The notes: generated by a model not told the origin, from the sequence alone. A stretch of 64,000 nt of DNA from Dysgonomonas sp. 520 (GCF_010501095.1 NZ_QVMP01000001.1:186001-250000); one strand, 5' to 3'. Positions 53,177 through 61,738 are shown, numbered from the stretch's first letter. Made by a program: numbers and translations.

Positions 53177-53898
53177 ATCTTTAATTCTACTTTAACTAAT
53201 AATTTCTATATCTATAATGAAAATAATAATTAGAGAGAGTGAGAGGTACTATATAAGTATAAAAAGGAAAGGTAATAAATTAAAAACTCTATCCTTAAAA
53301 AGAATATTATGTAATCTATATAAGTTGTTTTTATTATCCTATTTATATTTTTAGTCAGAGACAGTTCAGTCTTAATTTACCCTTGACGAAAAAGCAGGTA
53401 TTTTATCTAAAAATATAGATATCCTTAATTCCAATCCCTATATAAAATATTATGGAAACCGTCAACTTTTGAAGAGTGAGAAAAATCTAAAAAAACATAT
53501 CGAAATTCGTTTGTTTTTATTCAAAACTTATGTGTTTTCTGCAAGATATTTTCTCTTAATTCGAGAATACAACGAGACCTATTATATAATTGGCTACCCC
53601 CTGACGGATATTTTCCTTACCCCCTATAAGAGTATTATCATAATAAATATGCCTTCTAAATTCGCTTATAAAGCGAAAAAGTACATAATAATATTTTGTT
53701 ATAAATATTTGAATATAAACCTTGTATAGAAGTAAAATTATGACTAACTTAGAATCTTAATATAGAAAATTGATTATTAATCATTCTTGATTTAACTGTC
53801 ATCATAAAGTTAAACCAATAGTTAAACCAGCCAATTTTCGTAATAAGAAAAATATCTTTATTTATTTGCACGACAGATAGTTAAAGGTGCGGTTTTAC
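53177..53898. other. AT-rich right arm of element 1
   Basis: No gene is supported in 720 bases; the 86-residue track ORF at 53469 begins with TTG and has no recognisable content. The stretch ends with the right pair of AGTTAAACC sites and the right att core. Confidence 0.6.
53808..53828 (+). promoter_or_regulatory. putative integrase arm sites, right end
   Basis: AGTTAAACC at 53808 and 53820, 12-base pitch, matching the left pair at 45008/45020. Confidence 0.65.
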
Positions 53899-53958
53899 TT
53901 GGTAGAGCAAAGGACTGAAAATCCTTGTGTCCCCGGTTCGATTCCTGGTGGCACCACT
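53899..53958 (+). repeat. attR core: 60-bp copy of the tRNA-Phe 3' part
   Basis: Identical to 44880-44939. It lacks the 5' quarter of the tRNA, so it is not a functional gene. The preceding GGTGCGGTTTTAC ends like a decayed tRNA start (GGTGC could pair with GCACC), perhaps by chance. Confidence 0.9.
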
Positions 53959-53981
53959 TAAGAAGAGTAGCAAAACGAAGC

Positions 53982-54022
53982 AAATCCCTGAAACATAGAC
54001 AGTTTCAGGGATTTTTCTTTTT
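53982..54022 (+). terminator. intrinsic terminator downstream of the att core
   Basis: AAATCCCTGAAAC and GTTTCAGGGATTT form a perfect 13-bp stem with a 7-base loop, then TTTCTTTTT. It may be the original tRNA-Phe terminator or part of element 2. Confidence 0.8.
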
Positions 54023-54180
54023 AGGGCAACCCTGTGAAAATGGCAAAAAATGGCCATTTATAGAACATTTCTCTTTGTTCATTCATATGCTTTTTATTTC
54101 GGCGAAAAAAAGCAAACGAAACGGTATCTAATGTGCTGATTTGCCGAATTTTGCATACCGACAAACTCGTTTCATTTCCT

Positions 54181-54188
54181 TAATTTTG
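54181..54188 (+). promoter_or_regulatory. -7 box for the second integrase
   Basis: TAATTTTG fits TAnnTTTG, 21 bases before ATG 54210; the AGAGG before the start may be a ribosome binding site. Confidence 0.45.
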
Positions 54189-54209
54189 AACCATTAAAAA
54201 AGAGGTATT

Positions 54210-55433
54210 ATGAAGCAAGAAATGATGAATGTTCTGGTCTACATTATTAAGACCCGAAAATTGAGAAACGGAGAATGCCCTGTATTACTTAGGGTAACTA
54301 TTGACGGGGTTTACAGCGACATCCGTATTAACCGTAGCGTAAAAGAAGAAATCTGGGATGCAAAGTTAGGAATGTGCCGGGGAAAGAGCCGGGAGGCTAA
54401 CGAGCTGAATGATTATATTCGCAGCCTCCATACCCGCCTGTATGAAATTCACAGGAACATGGTATTACAAGATGAGTATTTTACCCCCGAAATTTTATTG
54501 AAAAAACTCTTTAATAAGGAAACAACGAAAACCGTCCTTACATTTTTCAAAGAGCATAACGAGGATTGCCGACGGCGTATCGGGCTGGATTATGCCTACT
54601 CCACCATTAACAGATACGATAACTGTTATAAGTCCTTGCAAGTGGTAATAGAGAAAGAGTACGGAAAATCCGATATAACCTTTACCGAATTTACTTCCCA
54701 ACTTATTCGGAAATATGAGCTATATCTGACGGTTGATAAAGGACTAAGTCAGAATACGCTTGTCAGATATATGAAAGTCATTAAAAAGGTCAGTACCCTT
54801 GCTCTGGCGACCGGATTATTGAAAAATGATCCCTTTGCAGGTATGAGATTCAAACAAGCTAAAACCAATCCGGTTTTCCTAACCAAAGAGGAACTGGATA
54901 TTATCACAACAAAAGAATTTACCCTACCGAGAATAGCATTAGTACGGGATGTATTTGTGTTCTGTTGTTACACCGGATTAGCATTCGTAGATGTAAGCAA
55001 CTTAAGAAAAGAACATATCGTTTTAGACAACGAAGGTACTTACTGGATTCGTAAGTCGAGGGAGAAAACAGAAAATATGTGCGACATCCCGTTGCTTGAC
55101 ATTCCATTAGAAATAATTCGCCGGTATGAAAATCATAGAATGTGTAAGTCAAAAGGTATTCTTCTTCCGGTTATGTGCAATCAGAAGATGAACTCGTACT
55201 TGAAAGAAATTACCGATTTCTGCGGGATTGACAAGGACGTTACCACGCATTGCGCCCGTCATACTTTCGCCACGACCGTAACGCTTGCCAATGGTGTAGC
55301 ACTCACAAATGTCGCTAAAATGCTGGGACATACCAGTACAAGAATGACGGAACATTATGCTAAAGTACTTAATCACAACATCTATTCCGACATGAAAAAG
55401 GTACAAAGCAAAATGAGTATGAGTGAAATTTAA
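54210..55433 (+). CDS. tyrosine-type integrase of element 2
   Basis: The 407-residue protein has the arm-binding domain (KTRKLRNGECPVLLRVTIDG), SAM-like core-binding domain (about 105-205, ITFTEFTSQLIRKYELYLTV) and the catalytic domain of Bacteroides conjugative-element integrases. The latter has FCCYTGLAFVDVSNLRKEHI (first Arg region), TTHCARHTFATTVTLANGVA (Arg) and MLGHTSTRMTEHYAKV (His, Tyr). It should recombine attP with a tRNA-type site next door. It is only distantly similar to the element-1 integrase, so the two elements are not copies of one another. Confidence 0.93.
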   Translation: MKQEMMNVLVYIIKTRKLRNGECPVLLRVTIDGVYSDIRINRSVKEEIWDAKLGMCRGKSREANELNDYIRSLHTRLYEIHRNMVLQDEYFTPEILLKKLFNKETTKTVLTFFKEHNEDCRRRIGLDYAYSTINRYDNCYKSLQVVIEKEYGKSDITFTEFTSQLIRKYELYLTVDKGLSQNTLVRYMKVIKKVSTLALATGLLKNDPFAGMRFKQAKTNPVFLTKEELDIITTKEFTLPRIALVRDVFVFCCYTGLAFVDVSNLRKEHIVLDNEGTYWIRKSREKTENMCDIPLLDIPLEIIRRYENHRMCKSKGILLPVMCNQKMNSYLKEITDFCGIDKDVTTHCARHTFATTVTLANGVALTNVAKMLGHTSTRMTEHYAKVLNHNIYSDMKKVQSKMSMSEI

Positions 55434-55450
55434 TAAATTGCTTAACAGTA

Positions 55451-55487
55451 ACAAAGGCTATCTTTTCGGATAGCCTTTGTTGTTTTA
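55451..55487. terminator. bidirectional terminator between integrase and excisionase-like genes
   Basis: ACAAAGGCTATC and GATAGCCTTTGT form a perfect 12-bp stem with a TTTTCG loop, between convergent genes. Confidence 0.8.
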
Positions 55488-55799
55488 AAATATCTTACGA
55501 TAGCTGTCTTTCAGCATTTTTTCAATATCAGATTCTTTATATAGAACTTTCGCTCCGATTTGATAATAGGGTATTTTCCCTTCGTTCCGATATTCTTGCA
55601 AAGCCCTTCTGCTGATTTTTAAGCGTTCAGACAATTCCTTATCCGTTAAATACCTCTCTCCATTTAGAGTAGGCCTACTCTTTTTAGCAAGTATCTCTAC
55701 CTTATCCAGCATCCGGTCTAAGGATTCAAAAAAAGCTGTGATCTGGGGAGTAGTTCTCGTAATAAGGCTATTTTGATTTTCTGCATTCTTATCTTCCAT
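55485..55799 (-). CDS. excisionase-like helix-turn-helix protein
   Basis: The 104-residue protein carries a MerR/excisionase-type winged helix at its end (YLTDKELSERLKISRRALQE, YRNEGKIPYYQIGAKVLYKE). The first 45 residues are helical. Such proteins bend att-site DNA or repress element genes. It overlaps the previous minus-strand gene by 11 bases, so both are co-expressed. Two paired genes of this kind next to the integrase are typical of Bacteroides conjugative elements. Confidence 0.85.
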   Translation of the reverse strand: MEDKNAENQNSLITRTTPQITAFFESLDRMLDKVEILAKKSRPTLNGERYLTDKELSERLKISRRALQEYRNEGKIPYYQIGAKVLYKESDIEKMLKDSYRKIF

Positions 55800-56076
55800 A
55801 TTCCCCCCTTTCTAACTCTATATACTTCTTAACATCCTCCGGCTTATAATAGATTTTGCCGTTAATCATTGAATAAGGGATTTTTTGAAAATTTCTCAGA
55901 TACTGCAATTTCCGTTTGCTAATATCCAGTATTATGCAAACCTCCTGACTATCCAGCCATTCTCTCATCTCCTTATCTTCACTTTGATCGCACAGAAGAT
56001 TTATCTTCCGGGCAAATGCCTGAAAGCGTTCCATCATAGCCTCAAAAGTGCGGGCTTCTATATTTATTATCTCCAT
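55789..56076 (-). CDS. second helix-turn-helix (excisionase-like) protein
   Basis: The 95-residue protein has an N-terminal helix (EARTFEAMMERFQAFARKIN) and a C-terminal HTH: WLDSQEVCIILDISKRKLQY, LRNFQKIPYSMINGKIYYKP, EDVKKYIE. It resembles the downstream partner in layout, suggesting duplication and divergence. It is the first gene of the pair and has a -7 box TACCTTTG at 56119-56126. Confidence 0.85.
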   Translation of the reverse strand: MEIINIEARTFEAMMERFQAFARKINLLCDQSEDKEMREWLDSQEVCIILDISKRKLQYLRNFQKIPYSMINGKIYYKPEDVKKYIELERGEYGR

Positions 56077-56565
56077 AGTAATTTACCATTAATCGTTAAT
56101 ACTATGATTACGGGGGAACAAAGGTAAGTCATTAAAATACACCATATATCAATCCTTTGCGGGCTGGTAGCTTTCGTCTGCACTTGTCTATACCTAAAGT
56201 ACAAACTGATTTTGGCGGCGGTCAAAATATGCCCCTTTTTTGTACTCCCTGTTCAGACTATCCGGGGGTAAAGGTGATTTTTTCTACTGCCCGTATCTTA
56301 TAACTTCTTCCTCTTTTAGCGGGAATGCCGATTACGCCGATGAAGTGTTCGATTTCATGCGCGAAAGTATTTCCGTGTTCTTCACGCCGAAGCAAGTTCG
56401 AGCCGCAGGGCGGTTTCGTGAAAAATCTTCCTCTTTCCGTTCCGGCGAGCGTATTTATTCCCGAAAAACTGGCATCGGCTAAACACTACCTTTCTAAAGC
56501 CCCTGAAACTCGATCACTCATAACCGGCTCCGATACGGCATAGCGTTAAAAAAAAAGTCAGAATT
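56077..56565. other. GC-richer spacer upstream of the ParB gene cluster
   Basis: No gene supported; the track ORFs (56240, 56325) overlap in different frames and lack family features. The -7 box of the excisionase pair is at 56119. The block could contain an origin or transfer-related site; nothing specific was recognised. Confidence 0.5.
56119..56126 (-). promoter_or_regulatory. -7 box for the excisionase-like gene pair
   Basis: The minus strand reads TACCTTTG, 42 bases before ATG 56076. Confidence 0.5.
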
Positions 56566-56805
56566 ATGATACGAACAGCAGAAAAAAACAGGAAACAACG
56601 ATTCTCAAACCTTCCAATCAGCATAGGTTGGGTTTTGAAAATAGCTTTTGCGGTGGCGGGTTTTGCCCTCTGGGGGTGGTCGTTCGTGGCGGTTGTCGCA
56701 GGGATTTATTTAGCGTTGGCAATCATTAAAGGCGTTTTGTCCTGTCTTATTTCCCTTGCCGTTATCGTGGGCTTTATCCTCCTTTTGATAGTATTAATTT
56801 TCTAA
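56566..56805 (+). CDS. small membrane protein, unknown
   Basis: 79 residues: a basic start (MIRTAEKNRKQRF) followed by two hydrophobic segments (IGWVLKIAFAVAGFALWGWS; VLSCLISLAVIVGFILLLIV). It probably spans the inner membrane twice or more. It is the first of a run of small plus-strand genes leading to the ParB-like gene, 12 bases before the next. The function is unknown; it may belong to the maintenance or transfer set of element 2. Confidence 0.6.
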   Translation: MIRTAEKNRKQRFSNLPISIGWVLKIAFAVAGFALWGWSFVAVVAGIYLALAIIKGVLSCLISLAVIVGFILLLIVLIF

Positions 56806-56817
56806 AACATAAAAGAT

Positions 56818-57030
56818 ATGAAACCAAAGTATTTCAATTCGTTAGGCTCGTTAAACGAGTATGCAAACAATTATCCGAATAACAGTTTTTCATTTGAGCA
56901 TAACCCCCGAAAGTGCGGATGCGATAGCGTTAGATGTAGTTTCGATGTAACCGACAAAGAGGATAACGATATTTTGGAAATCCTTGTTATATGCCCCATT
57001 TGTGCCAATAACCCTAAGAACAGACAGTAA
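56818..57030 (+). CDS. small cysteine-containing protein, unknown
   Basis: 70 residues starting MKPKYFNSLGSLNEYANNYP. It has CGCDSVRC and CPICAN, four or five cysteines that could bind zinc. It is followed after a single base by the next gene, so the two are co-expressed. The function is unknown. Confidence 0.6.
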   Translation: MKPKYFNSLGSLNEYANNYPNNSFSFEHNPRKCGCDSVRCSFDVTDKEDNDILEILVICPICANNPKNRQ

Positions 57031-57031
57031 T

Positions 57032-57247
57032 ATGATACAGCCTAAAATGAATCTGCACGGAGTATCAATATGCCCCGCAGGAGAAGAAAATTACGAGCGT
57101 TACAAGGATTTTCGCGGAAAATGGCTTTTCCAATACGATTATCGAGACACAGACGGCGAACTTTTTAGCGTAGTGATGCCAACCCTTACCGAGTGCCGAA
57201 TGAGGCGGGATAAGTGGTTAGCGAGGAAAATAAAAAACAACAATTAA
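57032..57247 (+). CDS. 71-residue accessory protein, unknown
   Basis: I use ATG 57032 (MIQPKMNLHGVSICPAGEEN); the track start at 56984 lies inside the previous gene. It contains YKDFRGKWLFQYDYRDTDGE and ends in a basic helix (ECRMRRDKWLARKIKNNN). It lies 23 bases before the ParB-like gene in the same unit. No family is recognised. Confidence 0.6.
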   Translation: MIQPKMNLHGVSICPAGEENYERYKDFRGKWLFQYDYRDTDGELFSVVMPTLTECRMRRDKWLARKIKNNN

Positions 57248-57270
57248 TAATCATTCAAATAATTACAATC

Positions 57271-59247
57271 ATGACAGCAATTAAGAACAACGGCACAGCA
57301 GTAGCAGTGGCAGAGAAAGCAAACGAAGTAGTAACCGCAGTAGTGGTTAGCAAACCCGACAACGGCGAACGCAAAGCCGTAAACATCGCATCGGACTTGA
57401 TAGAGCCGAGCAACTACAATGCCCGAAAAACCTTTGACGCCGATGCACTCAAAGAGTTGGCGCAAAGTATCTCCATTCATGGACTGATACAGCCTATCAC
57501 AGTACGGCGCAAGGGCGAAAAAGGCGAACATTACGAAATCATTTGCGGAGAACGCCGTTTTAGGGCGTGCCGTATGTTGAACATGAAAGAAATTCCCTGC
57601 ATTGTTCGGGAAGTAACGGACGAACAGGCGTATGACCTTTCAATCTCCGAGAACTTACAGCGTGAGAACGTGCCACCAATGGAGGCGGCAGAGGCTTACA
57701 AACGCCTTATTGACACCAAGCGGTATGACATTGCAAGCCTCGCCGTAGCATACGGCAAAAGCGAAAAGCATATCTATCAAACGCTGAAACTTTGCGACCT
57801 TATCAAAGGCATTGCCAACCTTGTAAAAGAGGGCAAACTAACCGCATCGGCAGGGATAGTTATTAGCAAGTACGACAAGAAGATACAGGAGGATATTTTG
57901 AACGACCGTTTAGGCAAGGACGGCGCAGGCGAATGGTGCAATATCTCCGCTAATGCGTTGGAGGGCAAGATACGGAACTGTTATACGAACAACCTTGATA
58001 ATTACAGTTTCGATAAATCCAAGTGTCTGAAATGTATTCACAATTCGAGCAATTTTGACCTATTCGCCGAGGGTGGCGGTTGTGGCAAGTGTACCAATAA
58101 AAAATGTTTATCGGACAAGCAAACGGCATACCTTGTAGAACAGGCGCAAGCCGTAGCCCTTGCCGACCCTAAACTTACATTTATCGGGGAACAGTACAGC
58201 CACGACAACGAGGCAACAACGATAATCAAAAAGGGCGGTTATGAGTTTAAGAACGTGCAAACGTATAACCTTAATTCATACCCCACAGCCCCGACCGAAC
58301 CGCAAGCCTCCGAGTATAAAAAGCCCGAAGATTACGACAAGGCACAGGAGAAATATGGTAAGCAACAGGAACGATACGAAAAAGAGAGCCAAGAACTTGA
58401 AACGCTTAAAGAGCAGGGCAAAATCCGTGTGTATGCTAAAATCGGCGATAGTAACGTAAGAATGTACTACAAAGAGGTAGCCACCAAAGACACCAAGAGC
58501 AACGAGCAGTTAATCGCTGACCTTACCGCCAAGAAAAAGCGTAACAACGAACTGGCGGACGAAAAGACCGCCGAGGGCTTAAAGGAACTTTTGCGCACGG
58601 AACAGCTACCGCAATCGGCATTTACCGCCGATGAAGAAACGGCAATGTATTTCTTTATGCTTTCCAAGTTGCGCCGTCATAACTACAAAGCCGTAGGACT
58701 GAAAGAAAACGACTATTACGGCTATCTGACGGACGAGAAGAAACTCAAAATTGCATCTTCGCTGACCGAAGAACAGAAAACCATTGTACGCCGTGATTAT
58801 CTGTATAGCCACCTAACGGACGGCACAAGAACCGTAGGCGATGAAAAAGGCGGTATGCTGTTGGCGTTCTCAAAACAGCATTTACCCGAAAAGACGGAGG
58901 AAATTGTAGCCACTTATAAAGAGGATTACGGCAAGAAAAACGCCCGATTGGACGAACGTATTGCAGGGCTGAAAAAGGCTGAAAAGAAAGCGAAAGCCGA
59001 TGCCAAAGCAAAAAAGGCAGAGCAGACCGCCAAGACGGAGAAAGCCCCTAAAACAGCCGAAAAAGCCGTCAAAAAAGAAGTGAACACCACCGCCCCGAAG
59101 TCGGAAACCGCTAAGCCGAAAGGTAAGGAACAGCCCAAAGCGACCCAATCCGAGAAGAAAGAGGCAAAACCAACCCCGAAAGCGGATAAGGTGCTGATTG
59201 TCGGAGTACCCAAAGCGCAACCCAAAGCGGAGGCAGTAGCGGTATAA
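57271..59247 (+). CDS. ParB/Spo0J-like protein, long form
   Basis: From ATG 57271 (MTAIKNNGTAVAVAEK) the protein has 658 residues. Residues 45-150 are the ParB N-terminal domain (IEPSNYNARKTFDADALKEL, GLIQPITVRRKGEKG, CGERRFRACRMLNMKEIPC, ENLQRENVPPMEAAEAYKRL), followed by a KorB-like HTH (AYGKSEKHIYQTLKLCDLIK). A cysteine cluster comes next (CLKCIHNS, GGCGKCTNKKC), and a Lys/Ala/Pro-rich low-complexity tail ends it. Such long ParB-like proteins are common on Bacteroides mobile elements and may aid maintenance or control gene expression. No ParA gene is nearby, so classical partitioning is not shown. The track start at 57214 overlaps the previous gene. Confidence 0.9.
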   Translation: MTAIKNNGTAVAVAEKANEVVTAVVVSKPDNGERKAVNIASDLIEPSNYNARKTFDADALKELAQSISIHGLIQPITVRRKGEKGEHYEIICGERRFRACRMLNMKEIPCIVREVTDEQAYDLSISENLQRENVPPMEAAEAYKRLIDTKRYDIASLAVAYGKSEKHIYQTLKLCDLIKGIANLVKEGKLTASAGIVISKYDKKIQEDILNDRLGKDGAGEWCNISANALEGKIRNCYTNNLDNYSFDKSKCLKCIHNSSNFDLFAEGGGCGKCTNKKCLSDKQTAYLVEQAQAVALADPKLTFIGEQYSHDNEATTIIKKGGYEFKNVQTYNLNSYPTAPTEPQASEYKKPEDYDKAQEKYGKQQERYEKESQELETLKEQGKIRVYAKIGDSNVRMYYKEVATKDTKSNEQLIADLTAKKKRNNELADEKTAEGLKELLRTEQLPQSAFTADEETAMYFFMLSKLRRHNYKAVGLKENDYYGYLTDEKKLKIASSLTEEQKTIVRRDYLYSHLTDGTRTVGDEKGGMLLAFSKQHLPEKTEEIVATYKEDYGKKNARLDERIAGLKKAEKKAKADAKAKKAEQTAKTEKAPKTAEKAVKKEVNTTAPKSETAKPKGKEQPKATQSEKKEAKPTPKADKVLIVGVPKAQPKAEAVAV

Positions 59248-59302
59248 ATTTGAAGTTCAACAAGGGGCGGGAGAAATCCCGCTCCTTAAAAACATTATCA
59301 AA

Positions 59303-59482
59303 ATGACGGTATTTATATTATTCCAAACGGATATTCACAGGACAAGGGCAAGCCGTGCATTTTTCGGCGTGTTCACCTCCGAGGCGTTGGCGATGGATCA
59401 CGCCAAAGAAAACGGCTTATATACCCACGATGCAAAAGTCGTTATAATTGAGTGTGAAACAGATAAATTCGACGAGGTATGA
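59303..59482 (+). CDS. 59-residue accessory protein, unknown
   Basis: Too short for the ORF track. ATG 59303 gives MTVFILFQTDIHRTRASRAF, FGVFTSEALAMDHAKENGLY and ends TDKFDEV. The stop overlaps the next gene start by 4 bases (ATGA), which supports translation. Function is unknown. Confidence 0.6.
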   Translation: MTVFILFQTDIHRTRASRAFFGVFTSEALAMDHAKENGLYTHDAKVVIIECETDKFDEV

Positions 59483-59706
59483 GGATAGACGCATATATCG
59501 GCAATCCGATTATTGCCACACAACAAGATTATTACGAACTGGAGGAACTTTTGCACGAGGTAGAACCCAACTATCGCAGCGTACAACTCCGACAGGAGCG
59601 GTTAATCATTGAGAATTTAAGCCGTAGGATGTTTCATTATCCACGCAATCCCACAACACAATGGGTGGCTGACCGACTGCGCAATATGGTCGAAAACGGG
59701 CTATAA
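59479..59706 (+). CDS. 75-residue accessory protein, unknown
   Basis: MRIDAYIGNPIIATQQDYYE followed by amphipathic helices (LEELLHEVEPNYRSVQLRQE; TQWVADRLRNMVENGL). The start overlaps the preceding gene by 4 bases. It is the last gene of the ParB unit, before a terminator at 59738. Function is unknown. Confidence 0.65.
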   Translation: MRIDAYIGNPIIATQQDYYELEELLHEVEPNYRSVQLRQERLIIENLSRRMFHYPRNPTTQWVADRLRNMVENGL

Positions 59707-59737
59707 ATGCCTTTGAAGACGATTTTAAGAGCTTATA

Positions 59738-59774
59738 TCCGGGCAGGGGAAACTTTGCCCGGACTTCTTTTTCC
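59738..59774 (+). terminator. intrinsic terminator of the ParB unit
   Basis: TCCGGGCA and TGCCCGGA form a stem with a 10-base loop, followed by CTTCTTTTTCC. Confidence 0.75.
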
Positions 59775-59829
59775 ATGAGCCATTAGCAGGGCTTTATGCG
59801 GGAGAAAAAGAAGCAAAAAGCCGTATCCA

Positions 59830-59838
59830 ATGTTTCTG
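59830..59838. repeat. target-site duplication, left
   Basis: ATGTTTCTG recurs at 61337-61345 on the other side of the IS. Eight or nine bases, as usual for IS256-family insertions. Confidence 0.8.
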
Positions 59839-59902
59839 AGACTGTAAATTAAACTGTGTCAGTAAAGAATAAAATTATTAACTTTACTAACACAGTTTTT
59901 TT

Positions 59903-61116
59903 ATGAAAGAAGAATTCGATTTTGAAAGCATTAAGAACAAGGCTTTAGAGCAGTTAAAGTCCGGCAAGTCTTTATTAGGTAAAGATGGAGCATTTGCCCC
60001 TTGTTAGAAAGCATCCTCAATGCAGCCTTGGAAGGCGAGATGGATGCTCACATGGATGAGGATGAGCGCTCCAGCGGTAATCGTCGTAATGGTTTTAGTC
60101 CTAAGCAGGTTCAAACTCCTCTTGGTGAAGTTACGGTTCGCACTCCACGTGATCGTGAATCTACCTTTGAACCTGAATTTATTAAAAAGCGTGAGCGTAT
60201 TTTGGCCGATGGTGTTGCTGATCGTATAATCGGACTGTATGCTTTGGGTAATAGTACCCGTGAAATCAGCGACTGGATGGAAGAGAATTTAGGCAATCGA
60301 GTCTCTGCTGATACTATTAGTTCCATCACCGATCGTGTTCTTCCTGAAATACAGTCTTGGCGTAGTCGTCCATTAGAAGAAGTATACGCTATTGTTTGGA
60401 TGGATGCGATTCACTACAAGGTTATGGATGAAAAGAACCGTCCTGTCACCCGAGCTATTTATAACATTATAGGCATAAACCGTGATGGTTACAAAGACTT
60501 ATTGGGGATGTATATTTCCAAAAGTGAAGGTGCTAATTTTTGGCTTTCTTGTCTGACCGACATTCAATCCCGTGGTGTAAAAGACATCCTTATAGCCTGT
60601 ACGGATAATCTAACGGGATTTTCTGATGCTATTAAAAGTATTTTTCCTGAGACCACAGTCCAGACCTGTATTGTTCATCAAATACGTAACTCTATCAAGT
60701 ATGTTGCCAGTAAAAATCAAAAAATATTTATGAAAGACCTTAAACTGGTTTATCAGGCAGTGAGCAAAGAACAGGCAGAGGTTGAGTTAGACAATCTGGA
60801 ACTTAAATGGGGTGAGGATTATCCTATTGTCATTAAGTCCTGGCGAGATAACTGGGACAAGTTATCTGCTTACTTCCAGTACTCAGATGGTATTAGAAAA
60901 ATGATCTATACCACAAATACACTTGAGGGCTATCACAGACAAATCAGAAAAGTAACTAAAAACAAAGGTGTATTTACCAATGACACAGCTTTAGAGAAAT
61001 TAGTTTATCTGGCCTATCGGAACATACGGAAAAAGTGGACTATGCCTTTGGCTAACTGGTGGAAAACAGCCCAACAGCTATCTATAATCTACCCAGATAG
61101 ATTTAAATTGTTCTGA
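59903..61116 (+). pseudogene. IS256-family transposase with a frameshift near codon 33
   Basis: ATG 59903 begins MKEEFDFESIKNKALEQLKS and reads to AFAPC and a stop at 60006. The body continues one frame back as LLESILNAALEGEMDAHMDE to the end at 61116. Joining AFAP to LLES restores the standard N-terminus, so one base (probably a T of CCTTTG) is missing. The body keeps the DDE triad: WMDAIHYKV, ACTDNLTGFSDA and TTNTLEGYHRQIRK. The track start at 60001 is a TTG, from which a shortened protein might still be made. It may be a recent inactivation, a sequencing error or a frameshift site. Confidence 0.8.
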
Positions 61117-61193
61117 TACAGACACAATATCCGATTTATTTATTAGTTTTGTCATACCAACAAAACGATGGTGATACTTTGTACCATTGAGAC

Positions 61194-61228
61194 AAAAACG
61201 ATTAGGGGATCGACCCCTAACCGTTTTT
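61194..61228 (+). terminator. terminator hairpin inside the IS, after the transposase
   Basis: AAAAACGATTAGGGG pairs with CCCCTAACCGTTTTT (15 bp, one wobble) around ATCGA. Confidence 0.7.
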
Positions 61229-61399
61229 ACCAACAAAACTCAGGTTCCTCATTACCCATTGAGTGAGATAGGAAAATGAAAAACCTGATATTTTAAAGTG
61301 AAAGCAGAACGCTGACACAGTTTAATTTACACTACCATGTTTCTGTCTTTCTATTCAAACGAAACAATCCTTACAGGCAATTCTCTTTTTATAATTCTT

Positions 61400-61726
61400 C
61401 TACCCTTTAATCATTGTAAGCAGCATCTTAAACTGTTTGCTTGCATATAAAGCGTGAGGAATACCCGCAGGCATAATTACAGATTGTCCCGCAATCAATA
61501 CTAAAGGCTTGCCGTCTATTGAAATTTCGGCTTCTCCGTCTAATATCTCCACCATAGCATCAAACGGTGCAGTATGTTCACTTAATCCCTGCCCTTTGTC
61601 GAACGAGAAAAGGGTAATATTTCCAGCATCATTTTTTAATACTTGCTTGCTGATTACTCCTCCAGTTGAGTATTCAATCATTTCTGCCATATTCAAAATG
61701 GCTCCTTTTTCAAATAATTTATTCAT
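61400..61726 (-). CDS. cupin-domain protein of the arsenic cluster
   Basis: The 108-residue protein is a single cupin: EHTAPFDAMVEILDGEAEIS (motif 1 region) and GQSVIMPAGIPHALYASKQF (motif 2). The expected metal histidines are present in part (EH, PH). Similar cupins are common and bind small ligands or act as enzymes; no specific role can be given. It lies 12 bases after arsM on the same strand, as the last gene of the ars unit, and may contribute to metal or arsenic handling only by association. Confidence 0.8.
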   Translation of the reverse strand: MNKLFEKGAILNMAEMIEYSTGGVISKQVLKNDAGNITLFSFDKGQGLSEHTAPFDAMVEILDGEAEISIDGKPLVLIAGQSVIMPAGIPHALYASKQFKMLLTMIKG

Positions 61727-61738
61727 AGCTTTATTTTT

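Larger units (their letters stand above)
44880..53958. mobile_element. 9.0-kb integrated element at tRNA-Phe with restriction-modification cargo
   Basis: The ends are 60-bp direct repeats of the tRNA-Phe 3' part. A tyrosine integrase lies just inside the left end. Paired AGTTAAACC sites flank the inside of both ends. Contents are integrase, primase-helicase, Vsr-methyltransferase, HpaII-like endonuclease and a minus-strand set of unknown genes. No capsid, conjugation or relaxase gene is seen. It could be a phage satellite or a small mobilisable element. The DNA looks clearly more AT-rich than its surroundings, supporting transfer. Confidence 0.85.
59839..61336 (+). mobile_element. IS256-family insertion sequence
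   Basis: About 1.5 kb bounded by the duplication ATGTTTCTG. Inverted ends contain a perfect 20-bp pair: TGTAAATTAAACTGTGTCAG (59843-59862) and its complement at 61312-61331. One transposase of the IS256 (mutator) type is inside. It sits between the ParB unit and the arsenic genes, after the terminator, so it breaks no gene that I can see. Confidence 0.9.

Noticed and set aside
53469-53729. 86-residue ORF near attR
   Set aside because: Starts with TTG in AT-rich DNA, composition and content look random.
53887-53958. A second functional tRNA-Phe
   Set aside because: Only the 3' 60 bases match; the 5' part lacks a D-arm and the acceptor match is limited to GGTGC.
56240-56543. Two overlapping ORFs upstream of the small membrane gene
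   Set aside because: Different frames over the same DNA, no ribosome binding site or family pattern.
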